From: Pyxicephalus adspersus
Lineage: Eukaryota > Chordata > Amphibia > Anura > Pyxicephalidae
Direction of reading: 5' to 3'
Length of the DNA: 64,000 nucleotides
NCBI RefSeq assembly: GCF_032062135.1
Contig: NC_092860.1
Location: forward strand, 127,015,668-127,079,667
In this document: in pieces, positions 10,554 through 21,104 of the stretch
Layout of the letters: the number at the start of each line of letters is the position of its first letter
Numbering within the stretch: the first letter of the stretch is position 1
Notes under the pieces: model-generated
Seen by the model: the letters and a program-made list of their open reading frames with translations, nothing else
The model's database searches: none
Told to the model about the DNA's origin: nothing
Position numbers and translations under genes: made by a program

Positions 10554-13500
10554 GTGCCTATGTGTTGTAGATCATGACAATGGGGTGGCTGAGTATTTTA
10601 GCAAAAGACAATGGGCACTGCTGACACCACTATGTCCACAAAAATACAGTGAATTATCAGCACAGAATAATAAAAGCACAAAGTGCATTAATGCCAGATT
10701 ACTAAGCATTTTCTGTATTTGCTGGGTATTACAATAAAACAAAACAATGGATAGAACATGGGCAAATGTGGCTGTGTGCTGCTGAATGTACTGTATATAT
10801 GTTTTTTTTAGTTTATGACATGGAATTACAAAGTTTAAACAAAAAATACCACTGCCCTTCTTTTGTTCTCTGTTGTACCTTTGTTGACCTCTGTTGCCTT
10901 AGAAGAAAAAAATTGGACTACCAAAACAACTTTCCTACACTAAACTTTTCTCTTGATAGGAAAGTAAACAGCAGCTTAAACCTGAGTCATCCTTTTTCCT
11001 ATTCTGCCCCATCCTCCCCTTGGCATGTTTCATATTTGTACATGGACGCTGTAGTTGTGCTCCTAGTGCTGTTTCCCCCTTTTAATGTGGGGAATCAATA
11101 GAGGCTGTTACAAAATCCAATCCAATTTTAAAAATTTAAAGTTGTTTTATTGATTACATAACTTCAATACTTGAAGTTTGTTGTAGATGAGCTTTAAACC
11201 TATGTTTATATTTTGATCACAAAAAAAAAAACTGTGCTTGCATTATCAATGTGTTATCCCTTTTTCTTATCATGTTGTTCTAATTATGTGTACCATTTTA
11301 TGAACAGCAAACTCATAAAAGAGCACAGAGACAAGAAGTCATCAAACTTCTCAAAAGATTTGAAGTGAAATCTCCTAACAGATTCCTTTCTTTCCTTTTT
11401 ATTGATTAAACAAAGACAATAAAAACAGATCTGAGAGCACTTAGTGAAAGTTCTATACTGTTCAGAGGATGTGGTAACAAACAATACCTCCAGATGTTCT
11501 CTTGGGGTTTGTGCACCAACTGAACACGCATAACACTTTTTTCACATTTATTTAAGTACAATAAAAAGATGAAGAAGTTCAACACTCTATTTTAGGGGTT
11601 AGGCGTTAAGGGTTTTATTTTCACACTTCCTTCATATGTTGTGTTGCGTTTTATCTTCTATAGGTTTTGTATTGTACAGAATTTTGAAAGTGGCTGTAAA
11701 ATTACATCCAAAATAACCATTTTGCTTTGGGTAAAGTAATAGCTGACTATGAAATGTAAAAGCACCAATCACAGAGAAAGGTTGTCAATAGTTAAAATTT
11801 ATTATAACAAGTCTAAGATTTTTAGATTTAAAATGCCCATACATTGGTCATAGACGTACAGGTAAATAAGTAGTTAACAAGTTTTCCATTGTGTGAACAT
11901 TAGCTAAATGTTTCAGTCTACTGTTGGCATATTTCAAAAGTTAGAAATAGATATTATCATCCCTGTCCTAGACTAATGAACAATAAACATTTCCTATTTG
12001 AATGGCCTTCTCTTTATTCGGTTAATGTGCTCTGGTCTTATCTTTATAAACATACACAAAGAGAATTCTCTCAAAAACAATCTAAATTGTTATATATTTA
12101 TTGCCTGTTTTGCATGAATTCTGTTTTTGTGCTGAATTGCACGCCTATGTTAAATTAAAAAAAATATATATGTATATGTGAGCAGCCAACACATTTGATT
12201 CCACTCATCCTGCTATGAAAGTCACAAATTCAGGTGGGAGACCTAATTTTTCTCTATGACTTTCTTGTCCACAACTTGTGAGGGAACCACATAGAAACAT
12301 CAACCAATTTATGCCTCTGCTGTGTGTAGGTCAAAATATGCAAGAGCAGAAACCTTTCCTTCTAATCTGATCTTAGTTCCAATAATATAATATAAAGTGA
12401 ATTTGAAGGAAATTCTTCAGCTGACCATACACATGAAAATAGATTTTTTGAGCTCCAATCAGTTGTGCATAAAAAGAACCTGATGGTCAATTGTTGTTTC
12501 TTTGTGTAATTTGTAATTACCTTTGTATATAGGAATGTCATGTTTGCTCATTACATACTGTATACTGGTTCTGCTTCCTGCCAAAAAGTGCTGCAAAATG
12601 GTTAACCTCAAAGGTTTAACAAACAGGGTCTATCTAACTGAAAACATGAAACTTTCTTATGATGCACCTGGTAGTGACAGCTGTAAAGCAAATGTAAGCC
12701 CAAAAACAAATGTGAAATGTATATTGCTGATTTGTCATACTGCATAAAGCCCTACCTGGAGATATTGCCATGAGCACACTTCATGTACTAGGGTGACATC
12801 AATTACTTTTTTTTTTACAATTACTCAATTACAGTTACTACCTTTTTGTATCAGGACAAGAGAACCAGGAAAGGACTACATAAACCCCCTCCTCTTTTCT
12901 TTTCCATAACATAAAACAATTGGGTTTCTTGAGTCCCTTACAGATGTCGGATGGTTGTCTCTGGAAATGATCCTTCATAAATGTTTCCAGTAACACATGA
13001 AAAAATGAATGTTCTGTTCTATGAAAAGGGGATGATTAGTGATTGGCACCCATGGTGAATTGATGAACGTTGACAGGGGTAGAGTGTGGGGGTCGATGGG
13101 ACTACTGTACACATGTCAGATTTTTCCCAGGACAAAGGCAATCATTTATCTCGTTCAAGAATCACCTGCCATTTTATATCTGTATGTAGTTTTATTTGTA
13201 TAACTGGACACTTCTAATTATGCTAATTAATGGCCAATAATGACAAATAAAGAAATGTTTGTTAAAATGTTTTGCCTAAACATTTTATTGTTAGAAGACT
13301 GGCCTCCAGGTAACACAAAAGTATACAAGATTGCTTGGTTATATTGATTTACTTTCTTTCTGCTTTGTATTCAGTCTAATCAAAAATAAACACAGATAAC
13401 CACATGCAAACTTTCATTAACCCTGCCATGGACACAAATAGGCTTTGATGTCAGTATTTTTAGTTTCCAAATAATTCAAACTTCATAGACCCAAAAGAAT

Positions 13501-13716
13501 GTTCAGACTGGAAGCTTTGATATAATAAAAATAAATGATAGAAGTTTGCCTGGAATGTAATGTGTTCTACGGTCTGCATAAACGTTTTCTTGACCATATA
13601 GTTCTATATTTGTTTTCATCATGTATTGTTCATCTTATATATTATGTACATTATACATTATATTATGTACATCATATAATTTTTAGAGCAGCACCTCTCA
13701 ACCTTTCTACCCTAGA
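10554..13716. other. Intergenic stretch, little recognised
   Basis: AT-rich DNA without a conserved exon. Around 12,940-13,195 is a degraded Harbinger-like MITE (GTCTCTGGAAATGATCC, then CTGTTCTATGAAAAGGGG, then TCTGTATGTAGTTTTA). Confidence 0.4.
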
Positions 13717-13995
13717 GCAGGTTTTTTCAGCTTTTTTAACACAGGGAACTCCTTGGAATAACTTTCAGGTCTTAAGGAACCTTTAATAATATTAACAATA
13801 TCCACAGCTCACAGTATATTAAGGTGTTGGTCATAGGAAAGAATGCCTCTTACATTGCTGGCCAGTAGAAAGAATGTCACCCTTACAGTTAGCCAAAAAG
13901 ATCACTGGTGTCAGTGGCAATTAACCCCAGAGGCGGAAATGTTCAAGAAACCCATAGAAACCTCCTAAGGAACCCTGGTTGAGAGACTCTCCCCT
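13717..13995 (+). repeat. Interspersed repeat ending in GGAACCCTGGTTGAGA
   Basis: Reads AGGGAACTCCTTGGAATAAC, then AAGAATGCCTCTTACATTGC, TGGCCAGTAGAAAGAATGTC and finally AGGAACCCTGGTTGAGAGAC. The same ordered phrases occur at 50,036-50,232 (+) and inverted at 52,528-52,790, with part also at 58,628-58,860. This is a dispersed non-coding family of unassigned type. Confidence 0.65.
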
Positions 13996-16492
13996 AAAGA
14001 AACCCTTGAAATAATGGTAAAATAAATTAATTTAAAAAATGTCCTTTTCCACATTGATGGGTACCTCTTACTATTGTTGTCCAAATTCAATCCTTATTGA
14101 CAGATAAAAATGTATTTGGATCATGATTGTGGCCTTGTGAAGTAGTGTTAGACATATGACATACGCACATACCAGATGGAAGAATAGTCTGCTATAGCTC
14201 AAGAAACCCTGGTTGAAAATGGCGGATTTAAGTTTTGTACCAGCTGGACATGGCAAAGCCTTTGATCACAATGTAGTCTGCTTACATCAATCATTATGTA
14301 TGATGAACACTCCAATTCTCAGTCTGGAACAATCATGATTGAAGCAAATTATACCCATTGTACCCATTGTATGTAAAATAATGGCAGCCTAAGCTCTGTG
14401 CAGTGAAGTGCTGTATATTGCAGACCAGATAGTGATATTTGTTCACCATTATAATAATGTCCCTCAATGCATTAAAATGTTTGCATACAGAATTCATATC
14501 TGTGAGATAAAAAATATTTAAATAACCCTTTAAACACAAAGTATGTGGGAAAATGATTCACCATGCTAAACCCCTGTTACGTGGGCCAGGAATAATTAGC
14601 AAGAAATAAATATTACTTAAAGAATTCAGTCCAAAAATAACAAAATGAAAATGGCCAATGAAATAAATAATAAAACAATAAAACAAACAAATATTTTTTT
14701 TTTAATCCAAAGATTTTTTACACAGTTTTTTTTTTGCCACTAGATGTACCAATGGCTAGTAATATTTAACCCACTTTCTTTGAACCTAGGTCATTATGGA
14801 CTGTCCCCAACCTGTACTTCTTTCTTTTACTCTCCATCTGTACAGGGTGTGTAAGAGGCTTACATCGGGTTAAATCCAGGTACTTATATTGCCTGCATTA
14901 AAAAAAATATTGAATATAGAGCTGTAGGAGGGTTTTTTGTATATCTACTTCAAGTTAACATTGTCACTTACCTTTTGCTGAAACCACATCTATAATTTTA
15001 TAGCTATGCTCACTTTAAGGCATTATCTGCTCATCAAGCTCCGAAGAATATTTTTTTAATCTCCTTTTATCAGGAATTTTCGAAATACAAAGTAAACAAC
15101 AGTGGAAAATTGTGAAACAAAAGGCACTGAAACAGCAATCACAAAAGGTGTGTAAAACAATATTGGCTGTGCTAATACATCAATAGGCACAAAGTACCCA
15201 TTGCTATGAACAAGATTGTCTCCAATCATGACTAAAGATCACCATTTACCAACACAGAATGTAGGTTATGGGTATACTAAAATGTGGTAAGCGTATGGGG
15301 GACACGTAGGAGTCCATCGTCTTAAGTTAGGATAACTGTATCACCTCCTGACTGTCATATTGATCCCTCCTGGAAGGAGACCACAGGGTAAGGACACTTC
15401 AATGCAAAAATGAATGGGAAGACATAAAGTAGAAATAGGGTAGGCCAGAAGACAGAGAAGCTGAGAAAGATCCAATTTCTGAGTGAAAGTAGTAATTGCA
15501 ACCAATGCAATGCACACAAACCAAAGAAGAAAGCTTACAGTAGATATTAGAGGGGGTTTAGGAATGTAAAGGAAAGGGAGAAGGGAAAATTATCCTGTTA
15601 AACTGTTTTAATACCCTGCTGCTGTCATGAGATGCCAGAGCACAGTCCCAAGAATTTGTTTTACCCTCTGGATGTCACTCTGCCCTCAAAGTTTGGAAAG
15701 CCATATTCCCAATCATCTGGTTTGAGTCTGGCACAGCATCATGGCCATCATGATCTAGCCAGCCCCAGACTAAGTAGTCAATGCTACTACCTAATTCCTT
15801 AATGGGTATGCATTCGGAAGTGTCCTACTATGGCATCCACTGAATGGCATCAAGCTGAACCAGTGGTGTGAGGCAGTCCCCTTAAAGAACTAAACTAATT
15901 AAACTCTACATAATGTTAAAACATTTTTTGTTTTGCTTTGTAAGAAAATAGTGAGGGGTTAGTAGTACTTCTGTCTGGCTTTTATTGCGGTCTGTGCCCC
16001 TACTAAGTAAATTTACTCTTGTTATTGGTTCTGGTGACCTGGTATAGAAAGTGATGATAAATCCCATTCTAGGAACAATGGGTGGAAAAATCTTACAGTG
16101 GGTAAACCTGGCGACAACTGTATCAGGAGTCTTATCTATTCATTTTGGAGAGATCTTCTTACTGTCTATTGTGTTTCTGGGGCAAGACACGAATGGCAGA
16201 CAAGGTGAAGAGACAATTGACAGTGTTTGTACAAATAAAAAAATAAAACATTTTGAGAATAGCTTAGACACCTGGAAGGCTGCAAAAAAATATTATAAAG
16301 TATTTGAATATAAGCTAATTTGGGTATAAGAGTTCCATCATTTTTACAAAGAAAAGAAATAAAAATAGTTGACTGGACTATAAAACAAGGAGTTTGGATT
16401 GGTATACCTATCTCTTCTTAGTCTAGCCATCAAGTCTCCTCCATTCTTTCTTTGTTTCTTTTGTTTAGCTTTCAATATTAGGTACATATATA
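13996..16492. other. Intergenic stretch, nothing recognised
   Basis: No conserved exon, RNA gene or clear repeat recognised apart from a short CCCTGGTTGAAAAT match near 14,200. Confidence 0.35.
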
Positions 16493-16495
16493 TTA

Positions 16496-16905
16496 GGCTA
16501 GGTACACACTTGCAATAATTATCGTTAGAAAACGAACGACTAACGATTATGCACGATTATTTTGAATGATCGTATTGTGCACAATTCTGTACATGTTGTA
16601 ACAATACGATTGTTCAAATATAATCCACTAATAGTTTACACACCCCAGATACGTTTTAACTATGCATGAAGTGACATATAAAGAAGAAAGTGTACTGGAG
16701 AACCATCCACGATCACTGAACGACCGTACACACAATAGATAGTGAACGATTGTCACTCAATCAAATCCGCCAGGATAATCGTTCGTTTCCAAGGACAATC
16801 CTTCTTCGTCGTCGTAGCTGTGCACTTTTTTTCTTAACGATTATCAGTTGATCGGTCGTTAGTCATTTGTTTCCAATGATAATTATTGCAAGTGTGTATG
16901 CAGCT
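16496..16905. mobile_element. Harbinger-like MITE, 410 bp
   Basis: Flanked by TTA at 16,493-16,495 and 16,906-16,908. Ends GGCTAGGTACACAC and GTGTGTATGCAGCT. The interior is diverged from, but collinear with, the 424-bp copy at 10,127. Confidence 0.75.
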
Positions 16906-18543
16906 TTAGGCACAGGTACTCAGCTTCTGTATACATTTAGTTCATTGTGATCTTTATATTACAGATTCTTATAAGCAGGCATGCTGATGCACATTATATA
17001 CCTGGAACACCCATGTTTTGCTTCTTCTGTGGATTTGATCACTGAGACTCGATTCAAAGGTGCAGGGTGACAAACAACTGCAGATTAAAGTCAGGCTGTA
17101 ATTAGTATTGTGGACACTTCATCAAGCTTATAAGAAAACATGCTCACAACTGTAAAAGCTAACAAAGTCCAGACCACAAGAAAATCATGTATGTCTGTTA
17201 GTGATATTAATATCATTCTAACAACCTCGCCATTTACCCCCACCTAGAGATCTGATCTAAAAGAAAAGTGTAAATGTGAACAACCAATGCTGGGTTGGTC
17301 CGACTCATCAAGTTCCAATATATCCTATGTAGACCAATCTAGAATTGGCTGACACATTTTGTCTGCAGCAGACTTCATCAGGGTATAAGGGTTTAATTCA
17401 AATGCTGCCTTCTTAAAAAATGTCTTCAAGGTAACCATTCATTTACTGAAGTGCCTAAAGGAGCACAACACACACCAGCATATCTGAAATAGCAGTCAAG
17501 CTAGCAAATTAAAACCATCAAACGCCTCAATCTAATACATTTCTATAGGCCATGACACATTTACTAACATAATACAAACATACATAGAAGAAAAAGGTGC
17601 ACAGGATTCACACTTGGATAAGACAAGCCCTTTAGGAATTATAGGAATACTGGGAAGGTCATCTGTCTATTCAATCAATTTGCAGTGCATAGTATCTTGT
17701 AAATAAATCTACATCATCACTTCTCAAAGTAACTTTTACATCAAATTCTCTTCTACATACAGCCTTGTACAAAGGGCATCTGATTTGATAAATTAAACAT
17801 ATTGTTGTGCAATTTAATAATGAAATTATGGAGGGCACATTCCATGTATACTAATAAATATAAAGGTGTAGATGTTAAACTTGGAGGTATTAACTACTGC
17901 AGAGAAATTATCACTCTGCTGCAGGTACTGTCAATCTAATCTTCACCATTCTCTGTTATATTCTCCACTATTTTATCATTGTTTAGTTTATTTCATCTTT
18001 ACTTGGTTCTCTCGTCATCATTTTTTGAAACCTCACTCCTATGGCTCGCTTACTCTGTATATTGTATAGGAATCTATCCATCGAGCAACTCTATCCATTG
18101 AGCAAATTTGTACACTAGATCATCTTAACAGATTTTTCATTGACTTTCTTTATTTTTCAGCACACACAATTCAACAGGTAATACATTTTCTGTCCAGGAA
18201 CACATTTAACACAATTTATTCGGCATTTCATCTTATATTCTATTAAATACATGACAACGCAGTAGGTAACCCATGCTATTTCCCATTCATCACACAGAAT
18301 GTTACCATATTCCTACTATTAAGAGTAAATTTTCCTTCTCTTCTCCTCTCATCATTTCTTTAAAAACTCCTTGCTCTCAGAGAGTCATGTTGCTCTCACT
18401 GTTTATGTTCCTTGGTTGATGTGCTGTGCCATCCAGGACAGGTTGTACTTAAATACCATTTTTGGCATGTATTGTATGTTTGATATATAATTTAATCTAT
18501 TACATTATTAGTATCACTATCAATTCAGCTAGTTAGATTTTGT

Positions 18544-18548
18544 AATAT

Positions 18549-18583
<35 letters not shown>
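18544..18583. repeat. Interrupted (TA)n microsatellite
   Basis: TA run with one AAA interruption. Confidence 0.9.
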
Positions 18584-19035
18584 GTTTTCCTTTTATATTC
18601 TGAGCTCCCAATTGTTCCCCTGAAGAAGCAGACTAGCTCTGTGAAGCACGTTGAATGATTTCATCAATAAGCATTGAGTCACCAAACCTTCCTGTATTGT
18701 TATATTTGAACATGATCTGAATTATATCACTGCTCCAGGACCCTGCTTAAAATTAGGAGGTTTGCCATTTGATTATATGGCTAATTGTTCTATGTTTATG
18801 ATGTAACACACAAATTTTAAAATGTTTAATGTTAATAAAGTATTGATTTTATGGGATTCCTGTACTGTTATCCTACAAGATCCTTGTCCCTTAAAATCCA
18901 TGGAAGTGGCATCTTCATGTGTATGAATGATACAGTTCATGAATGCAGTTCCATATTTACTCTATTTACTCAGGCTTCATCCAGGGACACCATCTACTTC
19001 CCTGTCTCAGTAATTTGCTGGTAAGTAAGCCTTCA

Positions 19036-19036
<1 letters not shown>

Positions 19037-19072
<36 letters not shown>
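19037..19072. repeat. (TA)18 microsatellite
   Basis: Uninterrupted TA run. Confidence 0.95.
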
Positions 19073-19077
<5 letters not shown>

Positions 19078-19645
19078 GTTACATAGTTAGTCAGGTTAGG
19101 GTCTATTAGTCTTCTGCTCTAAGTTTGTAGGCGTACTGGTGGTGGTTTGCATGGTGAGGTCTGCATGGAGGTGCACTGGATTGTGACAAATTCTGCCCAG
19201 CTCAGAGGTGACACAGTCATGTAAATCACCTTCTTCTGCAGCCTTTCACCTTGTCATGTTTAGGGGGGAAGTGAAGCAGCACCGCTACACTTCAATGCTT
19301 TCAACAAGTGCTGAAACCCAAAGTGACCCAAAGCCCTGAATATTAATAAAACAAAATGGAGATGTTAACCATACTATTTTGCAGGTGTTTGAAGGTGGGG
19401 TGACTGCAGTTTTCCAGAAAGTCCATTTAGTGTTTCAGGGTGTCTTGCAGCTCAACCAATTCCTTGAATAGGGAAGGCTTTCCAATTATTATTATTATTC
19501 CAATCACAAAGCTGTTAATCTGGAACTAAAGTAAAAAATAAAAAACTGCAAGTAATGTCCCTTGTGCAATAAAGCAAACTTACCTGGCTGTTTGAAAAGT
19601 TTTCTTTATGTACACAAAGCTGCAAACTATACAAATTAGGCATAG

Positions 19646-20505
19646 CTAGCTGTCAGGAATTACCTCCTTTATATTGCCACCACCATGCATCACCTTGGGG
19701 ATGGTGTTCTTTTGGTGATGTGAGGTGTTGATTTTGCACCAAACATACCTTTTGTAATTGTGGCCAAAAAGTTCAACCTTGGTTCCAGCACACCGTATCA
19801 CATTTCCCCATATGTTTTTGGGAGACTTGATGTATTTTTGTAGCTGGACCTGGATTTTTTTCATTGTAAGAAAAGGCTTCTGTGTGACAATCTATCTGCA
19901 TCACTAAAAGAACCCCATTGCACGGTGAAGCATTATTATTATTATTATTATTAATAAACAGCATGGTGGCAGTATCATGCTCTGGGGGTTGCTTTTCTTA
20001 AGCTGGAACTAGGGCTTTAGTCAAGGTGGAGGATAACATGAACAATTCCAGATATAGTCATTTATGGGCTAAAATCTTCAGGCGTCTGCTATAAAACTGA
20101 AGTTGAAGAGAAGATATTAATATTATTATTAATATTATTAACAGACAGTGCCAACATATTACGCAGCGCTGTATAATAAATAGGGTTTTCAAATGATAGA
20201 CAGTGACACCAGAGAAGGAGAGGACCCTGCCCCGAAGAGCTTGCAATCTAGGAGGTGGGGAAGTGACACACAGTAGGAGGGGGGATATGTAGTGGTGAAT
20301 AAAAGATTGAAGAAGATGGGTAGGCAAGTTTGAAAAGAAATGTAATCTTTCAACATGACAATGACCTCAATCATACATCCCAATCAACAAAAGAATCGCT
20401 TCACCACAAGACAATTGAAGTTTTGGAATGGCCCAGACAGAGCTTAGACCTAAATCCAATAGAAATTCTGTGGGGTGACCTGAAGAGGGCTGTGTGATGT
20501 CCTTG
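19646..20505. mobile_element. Rearranged Tc1/mariner transposon remnant
   Basis: The minus-strand segment 19,864-19,646 encodes the Tc1 transposase motifs TKVELFGHNYKRYVW and then MHGGGN. From 19,965 the plus strand resumes at HGGSIMLWG. It continues after an interruption with FQHDND (about 20,354), then VLEWP and [17 protein letters not shown] up to 20,495. The 5' half is therefore inverted relative to the 3' half. In-frame stops (for example after FLSWN) show it is dead. A SINE-tail type repeat is inserted at about 20,115-20,330. Confidence 0.8.
20115..20330. repeat. SINE-tail repeat inserted in the Tc1 remnant
   Basis: Contains an ATT-rich run, ATTACGCAGCGCTGTATAAT and GAGGACCCTGCCCCGAAGAG. 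This matches the start of the window and splits the Tc1 reading between KLK and FQHDND. Confidence 0.6.
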
Positions 20506-20518
20506 CAATCTGACATAT

Positions 20519-20640
20519 GTGTATACATCTCTATCTATCTACCTATTATCTATCTATCTATCTTTCCATTATCTATCAACCCTATTATTTATCATCTATC
20601 TATCTATATATCTAGCTATCAATTATCTATTCACCTACGG
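20519..20640. repeat. Imperfect (ATCT)n microsatellite
   Basis: Repeated CTATCTATCTA words with interruptions. Confidence 0.85.
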
Positions 20641-20789
20641 TATTATCTATCAACACTGTGAAAGAGAGGTCATTTTATTTTTGAGGGAAATGGGGCAATT
20701 GCTGTATATATGTCATATATGTCACAATATATATTTTTTTTACTTTAACGCACAAATAAAAACATTTAAGAAGGGGGGAAAACAATCCC

Positions 20790-21104
20790 AGCTACGTGAC
20801 AGAACTGTCAACTATGGCGGGAAAGTCTTGTGGTGAATTCGTACACCTAGGTGCAGCAAGGCCAGCTCTGGGTCACGTGACCCCCTCCGCCTCCGTCAGA
20901 AGCTCGGAGTCTCGCGGAATGGGACATGCGCAGTGTGGTAAAGGAGCCGCGGGGTCGCGCACGGGAGCGAGCACGCAGGAAGGGATGCATGCTTGCTGTG
21001 TTTCATGTTGCAGGCTTGTTGCCTGAGCTGGGAGACTTGGCGCCAAGTGCAGGGTGCTGGGGGTCTGGTGGCGGGAGAGAAGGACGTGTGATGAGACTGC
21101 CATG
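20790..21104 (+). promoter_or_regulatory. RFC1: RFC1 promoter and 5' UTR, CpG-rich
   Basis: A locally GC- and CpG-rich block in an AT-rich region ends at the first coding exon. Visible candidate sites are an E2F-type GGCGGGAAA (20,816-20,824), the 12-bp palindrome GGTCACGTGACC (20,871-20,882, USF/MYC-type E-box), an NRF1-like CATGCGCAG (20,925-20,933), and the palindrome CTTGGCGCCAAG (21,036-21,047), a two-sided E2F-type site. No TATA box stands out. E2F sites fit an S-phase replication gene. The transcription start is not determined. Factor binding is inferred from consensus only. Confidence 0.7.
21102..21104 (+). CDS. RFC1: RFC1 coding exon 1: start codon only
   Basis: CTGCCATG is followed immediately by the donor GTATGT at 21,105. 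Exon 2 begins with the codon for Asp2 of the conserved MDIRKFFG start, so the first exon contributes only the ATG. Context is good (G at -3, and G at +4 after splicing). An upstream ATG at 21,091 is out of frame. Confidence 0.8.

Larger units (their letters stand above)
16909..19640. other. Intergenic stretch with repeat traces
   Basis: No exon recognised. The phrases GCAGACTTCATCAGGG (about 17,365) and CCCCTGAAGAAGCAGACTAG (about 18,618) are typical of dispersed frog repeats, but I cannot assign a class. TA microsatellites lie at 18,544-18,583 and 19,037-19,072. Confidence 0.4.

Noticed and set aside
17360..17790. Possible Penelope-like element on the minus strand
   Set aside because: Only faint phrases, broken by many stops; too weak to claim.
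20519..20640. CRISPR-like regular repeat
   Set aside because: It is a simple ATCT microsatellite without spacers. No prokaryotic features are present.
1..20790. Search for the gene expected upstream of RFC1 (KLB in human)
   Set aside because: No glycosidase-like exon could be recognised. It may lie farther left, so no call is made.
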